DNA from: Distichodus sexfasciatus
Taxonomy: Eukaryota > Chordata > Actinopteri > Characiformes > Distichodontidae
Assembly (NCBI GenBank): GCA_032718565.1
Contig: JAVGVS010000004.1
Coordinates: 3,610,802 to 3,674,801 of the forward strand
Length of the DNA stretch: 64,000 nucleotides
Direction of reading: 5' to 3'
Made by a program: the position numbers and the translations under genes. Positions 33,129 through 43,306 of this stretch are shown piece by piece (within the stretch, counting starts at the first letter, position 1; every line of letters begins with the position of its first letter). Under the pieces are notes generated by a model. The model was not told where the DNA came from. It saw only the letters and a list, made by a program, of their open reading frames with translations, and made no database searches.

Positions 33129-33411
33129 CTGTTGTAGTAGGCAGCTGTGTTTTCCCGTCTCCGGAATGTAAACTGCTGGCAGTGGGAGGCAAAGAGTCTC
33201 TTTTTTCGTAGTATTATTCCGGTTACGAAAAGTGTTTGTGCCAAAGGAGTGTCATTTGAGCACTGTGCTGATCTGCTGAGGTTAAAATCTTGGAAAATCT
33301 TAGAAAAGTCTGAGAAAAGTATATAAACAGGGAGCAAAGCGCAGAGCAGTAAGCAAAAGCGTCCGAACAGTAGCAAAGCAGGAAGTAAAATGCTACGACT
33401 GTAAAATAATA

Positions 33412-33850
33412 CAGTCTTGTGGTTATAAAACCGTATGAATTTGAAGGAAAAAATGTTAAAAATAAAAAGTCACTTGTGCCAATCGGGGTCAGAGCTCACA
33501 GTCATATGAAACTGCACAAACTCACTTTCTCTATTGCACTTTTTGTATATTTTGCATGCTGTTGGCTTGGCTGTGGTGCTCAGTTACTAAGGTTTTTTTT
33601 CATAGCTGAAATAACTATTGAAAAGTTGCATAAAGGAATCAGTAATAGGTAAAGGAAACAGGCATAAGTACTGTATGTGAAAGGTGTAAAAAAATAACTC
33701 ATGGTAACGGTTAGCTTGGGGTTAGAGGTAGTCAGATGAACACATACAACTTTGCAAATGCACTGGTTTGCAGCAATAATCCAGTAATTCTGTTGCAAAA
33801 AAAACATAAGAATATGATGGGGGAAAATGTGAAAAATTAATGGTTTTAAT
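33412..33850 (+). repeat. Degenerate tandem array, right part
   Basis: GAGCTCACAGTCATATGAAAC, TTGCACTTTTTGTATATTTTG, TGGTGCTCAGTTACTAAGG, AAAGGAATCAGTAATAGG and GGTTAGAGGTAGTCAGATG match units left of the LINE. Confidence 0.55.
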
Positions 33851-36048
33851 TAGGGATGCATCGAAAACATTCGGCTGACAATGGCCAAAAATGCATTTTC
33901 GGTTTTCGGTCGAAAGAATTTTAAACACGGCCGAAAACAGGATGTTGTGATGTGATCAATCCAAGAAAAAATAAAATGAAAAAAGCAAGAAACACCTTTT
34001 AATTATGAGCGGACACTCTCAGCCTGCGTCTGCCTTTGCACGATTAAAGCCAAACCCACTCGCTTTTTAAACGTTAGGTCGCTACGACGGATTTCCATCC
34101 ATTGAATTCTAGCTGTGGTGGAACTGTCTACAAAGTAATGTTATCAGTAGGCAAGGTATAGAAATTTTGGATAGCCCACTTCGATAGCTTTCTTATTAGA
34201 ATGTGTATTATGCAGCGCCGGTGTTCTGACATTTCAGCATTCCTATAAGAATGGCATACGCTGAGCTAATGCACATGTGCAGAACGGAAACATGCTATGT
34301 TGCGCATGCGCTGAACTTTGTTTCGCACTTGTCTATAATTTCAGCATACCACCGACTAAAGGTAAGTAATTGCTCATTATTAGTACCATTTTTACTGTGC
34401 ATTTGTTATATAACTACAGTTTGAGAGCAGTTCACTCAGTAAAAACGTAGTTGTACTGTATAAAAGTGAAGTTTTACTATGGATTTCTGTAGTCGTTTCT
34501 TGCGAGTTCCTTTAGGCACGTTGCGCGTCTGCTCCAAACAGAAACATCTAATGTTTTTTTAAAATTATTATTCAATCCAACACGTCATCGATAGCAGGGA
34601 AGTTGTTGAACATTATCAGCGGTATTGCTGCCATGCATCTTTTATTTAAATACAGTTTGAGTAAATCTGACCGCAGATATCATGCACCATATGCACCATA
34701 GCGTCCAGTTATTTGATTTGTCATGTAATGTTGAAGTTTAAAACTTTGATTTAAAACTTTTATTTACATTTCTAGAGAAAAGGTGGGAGGAGATTTTCAG
34801 TTACCTTTCTAAGGGGCCATACCCACCAGAGCTGAGTAAAGGGCAGAGGCAAAGCCTCAGAAAATATGCTTCAAAATCCAGCATTCAGGGTGGGTATATA
34901 AAGTTTAAAAATCTTCATTACGATGATGCTAATGCTATTAGTGTGTTACTATTAAAGTATTAATGATTTAATTACTTTCAGATGAAAATCTTTTCTTCGG
35001 GGATGCACGAAAAGTAGTAAAGACAAAAGAGGAGGCCATGAATCTTTTTAAGGAATTTCATGCCTCACCAATTGGAGGACACCCTGGTGTTATAAAAACA
35101 CAAAATGCCATGTGTTCAAGGTTTTACTGGTTTGGCGTGACAGCAGACACTGAGAAATGGGTATGTACAGTAGTGGTTAGTATATCACTAAGCATAACTG
35201 TATCTGTAAATGAAACTTGACACTTATTTGACACTGTTGCAGGTCTCTGAATGTGATAAATGTCAAAGAGTAGGACCTCAGTTGATCTGCGTAAACACAC
35301 GCCCAAGTGAATTTGAGTGCTCGCGGCTCTTACGTGAGATCTTCCCCTTTTTTACAGACAAAACACATATTTTAGCTGAAAACAATCAAAAACAACCAGC
35401 CTTCTACTCACAATACAGCCAATAATAGATCATTTCTAGTGATTATTTCAGGTGTGCAGTAATGGTGACACGACCCGCGTCGCACACCAGGGGATTCTGG
35501 GAAATGTAGTTATAACCATAGAAAGTCTCTGTATAATAAAAACTCTGCAAGTCAATAAAACAGACACTGTTCTTACTATTTCTAGTAGTTACAGCTACAG
35601 TTCCAGTACTTTTATACTACATAAAGCTAAAACTAATAATAATATATAATAATTTATTAATAACTTCACATTTGTTGTGCAGTGTTAAAATGCACTTGAC
35701 TTTAATGCACTTTGTGTTTTATGAGAGAAGATATTTAATTTTACAATCTTTTAGCAGTCAGTTCAGTCTATTCAGGAGTGGGGCCATGTAAAACATTTTA
35801 TTTGGAATTTAATTTTATTTGATATTGTGCATTGTTGGAATGTCAGCATTCAATGCAAAAAAACCCCAAACAAACATAGTTTTATAATTGATTTATTCTT
35901 TGAAATGTGCCTTGACTTTCGTGAGGTAAGTACACACAGTCCCAGCCATAACAGCAATGGTACAAAAAATTGGCATAATAATTTCTTTTGGTGTCCCGGT
36001 TTTCGGCCAAGTGTTTCCTCATTTTCGGTTTTGGTTTGGCTATGATGC
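33851..36048 (+). mobile_element. hAT-like unit carrying GIN/Ginger-type integrase exons
   Basis: The left end TAGGGATGCATCGAAAACAT and the right end (CGGTTTTCGGCCAAG..., ATTTTCGGTTTTGG, ending near GATGC) look like decayed inverted termini of the TAGGGATGCACCGAAA class of fish hAT elements. Between them lie three spliceable exons of an integrase zinc domain (34776-35290). Both termini are degraded and target duplications were not found. Nesting of two unrelated elements is an alternative. Confidence 0.5.
34776..35290 (+). pseudogene. GIN/Ginger-like integrase H2C2 zinc domain, three exons
   Basis: Exon 1 34776-34889 (after TTTCTAG; KRWEEIFSYLSKGPYPPELS...), exon 2 34982-35160 (after CTTTCAG; ends AAATGG|GTATGT) and exon 3 from 35243 (after GTTGCAG) join in frame. 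The product contains FKEFHASPIGGHPG (His pair), SRFYWFG and CDKCQRVG (Cys pair), the H2C2 zinc-binding domain that precedes the catalytic core in gypsy integrases, Ginger transposases and the GIN genes. A possible donor GTAAAC follows at 35291. The DDE core was not found downstream, so this is a fragment. Intact splice sites argue for descent from an intron-bearing gene or DNA transposon rather than an LTR element. Confidence 0.6.
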
Positions 36049-36650
36049 TTTATTACAAAGAAATACTATTAATTATACAGGGTTGGAGTATATGCAGGTC
36101 TTAATAATGACGTCACATTAATCTGCATTGCTAAATCTCCATTCATCACATTTTGCCACTTGGACCAGAACCACAGCATTTAGCAGATGCTCTTATCCAA
36201 AGTGACTTCCATTTCCTAATTGACAATGACAGTCTCCCTGAAGCAAATTTTATTTATGTTCTTTTTGTGTGGGTGTAAAAATGGTGCTGGTACTAGAATC
36301 TGGACATAGGAAAGACTCGAACTCACACTCTCCACCACCTCGCATCCCCTTCCATAATTCTGTTGGTTTTTACAACACTGCTGAAGCTCCAAAAACATTC
36401 AAATTTTGAGTAAGTACAGCCAGTGTCAGAGAACAATAAGTTTTTCTGAGTAGCTGAAAAGGGTGAGCAAGTTGCTTGTTGTCTTCATGCACTCTACTAC
36501 ACATTTTTTGTTTATTTTTTACGCCTTACATGTAAAAGCATTGTTAACACCCATCGATCAATGACTTTCACTCATGCCAGAACAATACAAATTCCAAATA
36601 AATATAGCACAAGCCTCAATTATCGCTCAAGAACAATCGTGGTGATAGTA
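36049..36650. other. Non-coding; SINE family B fragment at 36174-36240 (minus)
   Basis: GCATTTAGCAGATGCTCTTA, TCCAAAGTGACTTCC and GACAGTCTCCCTGAAG are the inverted family B 3' half. Otherwise no feature is visible. Confidence 0.55.
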
Positions 36651-37089
36651 GCTCGCCTCACACTCTGTCGTAATCAAAGAAGATTTAAAGGCGTAGGCCG
36701 GTGGCAGTCACCTGAGGTGCGCTATAATTGGCGCTGCGACCGAAATAAACTCCAACTAGCTCGCGAGGCCTCAGAGGTGTGAACGGCGGGTGGCAACGCG
36801 GAAGAAATGCAGTGTGGACTGTGTGTAACGAGCAGCAACACAGTGCATAGATGCTATGAGGAAAGGTGATGCACGAGAGGTAATGGATATGTGCAGAGCA
36901 CTCATTTGATTTTGGATTGAGGCCTGTGAAGCATCACTTAATGGGGTGATAACAGAAAATGTGGGACTATTTGCAAACTGGAACTACCTGGGACATATGT
37001 ACACTCCATATGGCAACATCAAACCTGACCCTATTGTGCTTTTGTCTTATTGTGTTGTGATTCCATTTTTCCATTACAAAATTTACTGT
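36651..37089. other. Possible conserved non-coding element (36651-36850), then unremarkable
   Basis: 36651-36850 is CpG-richer and repeat-free (GCGCTATAATTGGCGCTGCG). Confidence 0.25.
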
Positions 37090-38110
37090 ATCTAAGCGCA
37101 CATAGCTTGGTAGGTTTAGTAGGTGCTAAGTGTACCAAGCAGAGCCAGTGGAAACCATTTGGTTTGTTTTCCAACCATTCCATGAAGAAACCAAAAGGCA
37201 GCACCAGAACCTGCAGATCACTGATTTCTTTTTGCAGTGTGGTGCATTCCAATTTAGATATAAGAAATGATATTGTAAAAACATATTGTACTCATACATT
37301 TTTTGGTTAACTTTCAGTTTGGGTACCAAGCAGGAACCAAAAGGCAGAACCAGAAACCTGCAGACCACTAATATCCAAACGTTTCTTTGTTTTTTCCCCA
37401 CAATCCTACAGTCAAAACTCCCTACTTTGATAGGTACTTTTTAGATGGAAACCAGAACTTTTTTTCTTCAGATACTGTACTACACAATATGGAATTGCTT
37501 GCAAAGTGGTAGTAAATACCTACTGTGATCAGTACCTACACTTGTGGCAACATCTGCTTGTACATGTAGTGTTTTTGTCTTACAATGCTGGATTACATGA
37601 CTCTTAACATTCTTTTATTGCAATATTTTGTACATGTTTTTTGTTTCCCATTCTGTTTGGGTAATGAGCACACAAAACAAAAACCAAAAGGCTAAGTTAG
37701 AAACCTGCATATTGTTTCTAGCTTATTGTTCGAGTACTGAAGGGTTGATAGCGTTAATGCAGCTGGTATATTTTTTGTACATTCTCTGTATGAAATTTTC
37801 AAAAGACTCTTAGTTTTCTTTCACAGCTTTTGCTCTGAATATGCAGTACCAGAACTTTTTTGCTCTTACTGCAAAGTGCTGTACTACACCAGACATGTGC
37901 TTTTAAATGTCTCTCAATAGCAAAGTATAAGAAACTACAGCTAAGTTCTCATAGCTTTTTGTTGTACCAAGCAGATACCAAAAAGCATAGCTGGAAACCT
38001 GCAGATCAGTCACTGGAAATACATTAACAGATAATTGCTAAATAATTTTCAGAATGACAGAGTACTGGAACCTTTAAGTACTGTGCCATACCATCGTGAA
38101 AAAACAAACA
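37090..38110 (+). repeat. Degenerate tandem repeat, about 200-340-bp spacing
   Basis: The core TACCAAGCAG...AACCAAAAGGCAGAACCAGA and AACCTGCAGATCACT recurs near 37130-37225, 37318-37370, 37660-37720 and 37960-38015. Between cores, GTACT(G)TACTACAC and TTTTTTGCTCTT-type words also repeat. Minus-strand open frames in the first units are repeat translations. Confidence 0.6.
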
Positions 38111-38519
38111 TCCTCTGTACTGTTAATGACTGTTTATTTTTGACCACCAGACCCCAGTTAACCTTGTATTATTTATGAGTCTTTTCATCTGACAACGTCA
38201 GCACATATTGAAGGAAGAACATTTCGCCGCTCAAAGGTTTCACACTGTTGAGACTTGTGGAGAGCAACAGGACAACACATGACAACTGACAAGCAGTTAT
38301 TATATATAATAATAAAAATTGTAATATTCAAGTATAATAATAAGAGAGCATGACCCTGTGATTCCAGTCATTACTTCAGTCAGAACCATGTCGGATGGAT
38401 GGGATAAGTGTAGACCAACTTACAAAATAAATGAAGGATTGCAGAATAAGAAACGACCCAGCTGTGACAAGAGATCGAACGGACTGCATGAGCGTATGAG
38501 AAGACAGCTGGCTTAATAA
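38111..38519. other. Non-coding, no gene seen
   Basis: Nothing recognised. Confidence 0.5.
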
Positions 38520-38760
38520 AGGAGGAAGAGATGTGTGGACAAGACAGAGGCAAGAAGAGATAAAAAGAGACTATGACTGGGTGAGAGAGGGAGTCTCGCT
38601 TTCGTCTTGTCTCTCAAAGAGATTGACAGAAATGGATAGAGAGAGCAACAGTCAAAACATCAGAGTACTAGAGAGGAAGGGAAGTGGAGAGCAACAGTCA
38701 GAACATCAGGGACAGTGGAAGAAGAAAGAGAGAGACAGAGAGAGCACGGAGTTAGATGAT
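38520..38760 (+). repeat. Purine-rich tract with a 50-bp internal duplication
   Basis: GAGAGCAACAGTCAAAACAT (38640) and GAGAGCAACAGTCAGAACAT (38690) are tandem copies within a GA-rich stretch. The open frame at 38533-38823 is a composition artefact. Confidence 0.6.
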
Positions 38761-39078
38761 GCCCACTGCCTACATGCTGTGAGGGCTTGGCCATCCTCAG
38801 GCCATCTGGCCATGCCTCACTAATCCAGGGGCCTGTCAAACACGATTAGCTGGAGCACGCCTGACGTTACAGATCCTGCCATGTACACGGCAGCCGGGAA
38901 GCTGTTCTGGGAGGATCCGTTCCGTTCAAGTCCTGCCTCGTGACAATGTCCCAATCACTTTGACAGCGGCCGGAGCAGTCATTGGTGTTCAAATGGCAAA
39001 ATTGTCATTTTATGCCCATTCAGTGGAGGTGGACCACAGGCGTCAGGTGCTCATCCCCTATCACTTGGCTCTATGAAT
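38761..39078. other. Possible conserved non-coding element
   Basis: Repeat-free, moderate G+C sequence continuous in character with the duplicated block that follows (for example GTCAAACACGATTAGCTGG). Confidence 0.3.
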
Positions 39079-39535
39079 CCGTTCACCAAATCTTGCACCA
39101 CTGCATTAATTAGGCCAGCGGCAATCATAATCCTTTCCATCCAACCAAGTGATACCAGGCATCCCAACCTGCAAAAACTCATTTCAGGGAGGACCCCTTC
39201 CCCCAATCCCCCCCCCACGCCCACGCCCACGCTGAAATTGGCTTATTTTGATAAGTAAACCAATCAGGATGCCCCCCGGGATGTTTTATTCAATTTGCGG
39301 GCATCAGGGAGCCGCTATCAATATGCGGGAGACTCCCAGAACTTCCGTGAGACTTGGGATGTCTGTGATACCAAGAGATAAAGGAACCAAAGTTGAATGA
39401 GACACTATACACTGAAATTTAATTTTCATTCCTATCTCCCCTGGCATTATTACCTCCAGCTACACTGTCTAACTAATAAAGGTCACAATTCTCCGATTCC
39501 ATTCCTTTCAGGTCACTGGAAGTGGTTTCTTCTGT
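39079..39535 (+). repeat. Local duplication, copy 1 (conserved-looking sequence)
   Basis: CCAAATCTTGCACCACTGCA and TTAATTAGGCCAG at 39087-39120, and GGCATTATTACCTCCAGCTA, CTAATAAAGGTCACAA and CCATTCCTTTCAGG at 39440-39515, recur in order at 40180-40420. The 39440-39520 part is over 90% identical by eye to its partner. Copy 1 holds about 230 bp in the middle (39135-39360, G+C-richer) that copy 2 lacks. Confidence 0.75.
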
Positions 39536-39684
39536 TGTCTGAGATACATTTTAAAACCCAAGTTTAGACAAGGCCCATGTTAGCGTAAGTACCAAGTTAG
39601 CAAAGCCTTAAAATAACACTAGAGAAATCATGTAGGAAGCTGACTTGCTTTGGGCTCTATTTGCCAAAAAAGACCATTTTCAGC
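39536..39684. other. Spacer
   Basis: Non-coding DNA; ends in the 8-bp target duplication ATATGTAT (39685-39692). Confidence 0.4.
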
Positions 39685-39692
39685 ATATGTAT

Positions 39693-40089
39693 TAGGGCTG
39701 GGTATTGTTGCTGATTTCCTGAATCATAAGATCATGATCCGATTCAATTCTCGATTCGATTCGATATCGATATCGATATCGATTTATTTAGAGATTTCTT
39801 TGTGTCAATACTAGTTTTGCTTGGTTATAAAATAACTTGTTTTAAACCGAAGTGTTGCCAAACATTGGCCTTTAGGCCAGATGGTGATTTGAGCGGAGCA
39901 GCTTCAGCCATGGGACTGTCATTGTTTCGGTTTCGCCGGTCTCACGTTTTTATAGCTCTCCTTGCGCGGTCGCGAGAAGTAGTGCTTAGCCGCAGGAAAA
40001 GATCGATCCGCGAATTTTTGAATCGATATCGTATTTTTCGAACAAGAATCGATATTGATCGGTGAATAAATTTTTTGAACCCAGCCCTA
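39693..40089 (+). mobile_element. hAT MITE, copy 1
   Basis: 397 bp with inverted ends TAGGGCTGGGT...ACCCAGCCCTA and perfect 8-bp target duplications ATATGTAT (39685-39692, 40090-40097). Subterminal ATCGATATCGAT runs are followed by a CpG-rich core (GCGCGGTCGCGAGAAGTAG). No transposase. Same element, inverted, at 40841-41198. Confidence 0.88.
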
Positions 40090-40097
40090 ATATGTAT

Positions 40098-40169
40098 GCA
40101 CAAAATATGTATGTACTGTATGCCTTATATATCTATACAATATATGGGTCTGCAGCAAGCTCTCTGTCT
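40098..40169. other. Spacer
   Basis: AT-rich, nothing recognised. Confidence 0.4.
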
Positions 40170-40425
40170 TACTTATCCATCCACCAAATCTCATACCACT
40201 GTATTAATTAGGTCAGATGCAATTGTCAATAGATCTAATTGATATAGAATGATATAGGTGGAACCAAAATCGTATGAGACGTAGCCTAGAAACTATACAT
40301 TGAAACTTAACCTTCATTCCTCTCTCGCCTGGCATTATTACCTCCAGCTAGTCTGTCCAACTAATAAAGGTCACAACTCTCTGATTCCATTCCTTTCAGG
40401 CCACTGGAAGTAGTTCTTTCCATCT
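40170..40425 (+). repeat. Local duplication, copy 2
   Basis: Partner of 39079-39535 in the same orientation, about 1.1 kb downstream and lacking the middle segment. CTAATAAAGGTCACAAC and CATTCCTTTCAGGCCACTGG are nearly unchanged. Confidence 0.75.
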
Positions 40426-40832
40426 TGGGAAAGATGAAAGAAAAGGGGACATTTTGAATAGCGTAGCCAGAATCTCTGGGGAGCTTGAAGCATCTGGGGG
40501 GAAAAGAGCTGCGGGTGTGTGACTAAAGAAATCGCTTTAAGACCCGCTCTGTTTGGAGCCCTGGGAGAGCCAAGTTTAAAACGCCGGCATGCTGAAAAAA
40601 AACAAAGTGATCTGAGGACTTTGCCAGTGCATTAAGTAGGCCTGTCCTTTTCTTTTGAGGAGGCACTCGAGAGGATGAGACGAGAACTGAGCTCACACTA
40701 ATCAAACTTATCACAGTCAGGAGGGCTGCACTGGGGTTGTTAGGGAAGCTAATGCTAAAATTACTGAAACTGTAACACATTAGAGTGGTTTCTTTCAATG
40801 CAGTCCCAAGGAAGTCACAAGATGTTATAACA
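40426..40832. other. Non-coding, no gene seen
   Basis: A minus-strand open frame (40523-40855) runs partly into the MITE and has no domain. It includes CTTTCCATCTTGGGAAAGAT, a short palindrome. Confidence 0.45.
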
Positions 40833-40840
40833 CTAATTGA

Positions 40841-41198
40841 TAGGGCTAGGTTCAAAAAATCGATTCACCGATCAATATCGATTCTCGTTCGAAAAATACG
40901 ATATCGATTCAAAAATTCGCGGATCGATCTTTTCCTGCGGCTATGCACTACTTCTCGCGACCGCGCAAGGAGAGCTATAAAAACGTGAGACCGGCGTAAC
41001 CAAAACCAAATAGAGCCATGGCTGAAGCTGCTCCGCTCAAATCACAAGTTATTTTATAACCAAGCAAAACTAGTATTGATGCAAAGAAATCTCTAAATAA
41101 ATCGATATCGAATCGAATCGAGAATTGAATCGGATCATGACCTTGTGTTAATTCGGAATCGAATCGATTCAGGAAATCAGCAACGATACCCAGCCCTA
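40841..41198 (-). mobile_element. hAT MITE, copy 2 (inverted)
   Basis: 358 bp, the reverse complement of copy 1, with ends TAGGGCTAGGT and ACCCAGCCCTA. Target duplications are CTAATTGA (40833-40840) and CTATTTGA (41199-41206), 7 of 8 matching. Separate target sites show two independent insertions rather than duplication with the flanks. Confidence 0.86.
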
Positions 41199-41206
41199 CT
41201 ATTTGA

Positions 41207-41873
41207 TTCCTAATGCTAATTGTCCAAAATGTCTCCTCATTGCAACCATGATTGACTTCTAAATCCTAGAGATGCATCACATAGAATGATATAACTGAAA
41301 ATAATGTTGTGGTCCAGCATGATAAGTAATTCGAAGCAATACCAGAGTAGTTCCAAGTTATAGTGTCAAATACCTAAATGTGGCAGTAGAAGTAGTGTCA
41401 GCAGTCAAACAATTTGATCCTGTACATTGTTCATTTTCACAAGTCCTTGTTCACACTTTGCTTTTCATTCACAAGTTGGTGGTGCTACATACAATTATAA
41501 ATGACCATCAATATTTATTAAACCACTTTCCATGGTCTCAACTTTTAGTTGTCTGGGCTATATTTCCCAACATATTGTTTGTAGTATAAATGCTAATTCT
41601 CTCTGCTTATAAGCATTACAAATATAATACAAGTTTTTCTGTCATCACATCCTATCCTATCCCAGGGAAATTCTTGATTAAGCCTTCATTGGCATTGGAT
41701 GTTAATAACTAAACTCATTACTTTAAAATAAAGCATCAGGGCAGGATGTGGTGGTTGCTTGGTCAAAAATGGAGAGAAACACTTTATTTACTGTCTGTAT
41801 TTGTCCTGCCCTTTTCATGAGTTGTTATAGGCCATAGTCCATATATATTAGTTTTATACTATAAAAATTTAGC
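41207..41873. other. Non-coding, no gene seen
   Basis: Nothing recognised up to the gypsy target duplication. Confidence 0.5.
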
Positions 41874-41878
41874 GAAAT

Positions 41879-42327
41879 TGTCACGCCTGCGCCTTCTCCC
41901 CGACGCCTGAACTCGCCAGAGTATTAAACCGGAGGTTTGACGTGTCGCGTCGGGGTTGTTATGGTTACGGTGTGCCTGTCCCATTAAGAAATCCCGTTCG
42001 ACACTTCCGGGTTGTCTGCGTCATGGTGATGGGTTTCCCCTTCCTAATGTGTCTCACCTGCGTGTGATTATTATGTCTACATTCATTGGTTCATGTTCTG
42101 TTGATTGTCTGCCTCCGCTATTATTTAACCAGACCGATCCGGTTGTTATTTGTTTGTTTGCCCTCACCCGTGCCTCACTCTGTTTCACACCAGGCTCCAG
42201 CTTCGGCCGAGACGTTACAGGAACTAGCCCTCGCCGCTAAAGCTAATCGGCCGTGCTGCGCTTGCTAGCTCGCCTGCTAATGGCTAACCCTCCATTAACC
42301 CTCCTTACGCGGTACGGGATCATGACA
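41879..42327 (+). repeat. 5' LTR (internally deleted)
   Basis: Starts TGTCACGCCTGCG and ends GGGATCATGACA. The last part, from CCTCACCCGTGCC (42162), matches the 3' LTR up to GGCTAACCCT. About 155 bp present in the 3' LTR, including its AATAAA signal, are then missing before CGCGGTACGGG. Confidence 0.85.
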
Positions 42328-43296
42328 GACGAACGAACCGGCCTTGTGGACGCAGCGGGGTTCCCCCTACCGGACGACGAGCTGGCCGCCCTCGCCCAGC
42401 TGCAAACCCACCAGCAAGGGCAAATTGACCAGCTGTCGCACACACTGCAGGAGATGCTGCCGCTTCTCCGCGCCCAAGTCGTGCCCCTCCCCCATCGAGC
42501 ACACGCCTCGCTCCCGGAGCGCTATGCGGGCGATCCTGAAGGGTGCAAGCGATTTTTAATGGCATGTGAGCTGTACTTTGCCGAGTTCCCGGAGCTGACA
42601 GGACGGTAGAAAGTCTCCATCATCCTCCAGTGCCTCACCGGGCAAGCACAGGAATGGGCCTCAGTGATGTGGGACGCTGCGGCTCCCTGTCTGCAGGATT
42701 ACGCCCTCTTCCGGGAGCACTTCAGGCGGGTTTTCCATCACCCCGACCAGGGCGGGGCGGCAGATGAGCAGCTCCTCGACCTCCGCCAAGGCACCTCCAC
42801 CGCAGCCAAGTACACCATCCGATTTCGCATCCTTGCGGCCAGCAGCCGGTGGGACGAGACAGCGCTGCACGCCGTGTACCGTCGGGGACTGAGCCCCGAC
42901 CTCCGGACCGAGTTGGCATGCAGGGACGAGGGCCTGTCCCTGGAGGCCCTCTCTTTTCTGGCGATCCGGCTGGACCAGCATCTCCGGGTCCGGAAGAACA
43001 AATCCACCACCAGGTCAACTCCCACACTTACACCACCGGTCCCAGCCCCCAAACCGATGGAACTGGGGGACTCGCGGCTGACCCCCGAGGAACGAGGACG
43101 GCGACGCCAGAACGGCCTGTGCATGTACTGTGGGGCTGCGGGTCACATGACTGCCACATGCCCGGGGCGATGGCCCCCACAGCGAGCGGTACCGAACCAC
43201 ACCCTCGGTACTAATCAATTTATCGTTTTCGGTTCTGTGTGTGTGCAATTCTCTAACTTCTGTTTCTGTGTTACTAGATTCCGGATCGGCTGGTAA
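42322..43296 (+). pseudogene. gag of the gypsy element
   Basis: Gag forms the intracellular particle that packages element RNA. The first in-frame ATG inside the element body (42322) overlaps the last six bases of the LTR. The frame is cut by TAG at 42607-42609 and then stays open to 43296. The capsid-like region (LPERYAGDPEGCKRF, then FREHFRRVFHHPD and RRGLSPDLRTELA) precedes a CX2CX4HX4C zinc knuckle (CMYCGAAGHMTATC, 43120-43161) that binds RNA. The stop probably arose by a C-to-T change (CAG to TAG). Confidence 0.85.
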
Positions 43297-43306
43297 TTTT
43301 GTGTCC
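43271..43306 (+). other. Retropepsin active-site block
   Basis: Encodes VLLDSGSAGNFV; D-S-G is the aspartic protease signature. The usual DSGA is DSGS here, a tolerated variant in the family. Confidence 0.7.

Larger units (their letters stand above)
30650..33404 (-). mobile_element. CR1/L2-type LINE, both ends present, ORF2 internally deleted
   Basis: Non-LTR retrotransposon on the minus strand. 5' UTR is from 33404 to about 33130, then ORF1 (33128-31944), the start of an APE endonuclease (31750-31421), the N-terminal part of RT (31334-30890) and a 3' UTR. The 3' UTR ends TGTAAAGCACTTTGAATTAC, AAATGTGCTATATAAATAAA and TTGCCTTGCC repeats. Both sides carry AATAATA (30643-30649 and 33405-33411), a plausible target duplication. 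Length is 2.75 kb; a complete element would be longer because most of endonuclease and most of RT are absent. It interrupts the tandem array. Confidence 0.8.

Noticed and set aside
40523..40855. 110-codon minus-strand open frame
   Set aside because: Runs into the inverted hAT MITE; no domain or conserved pattern.
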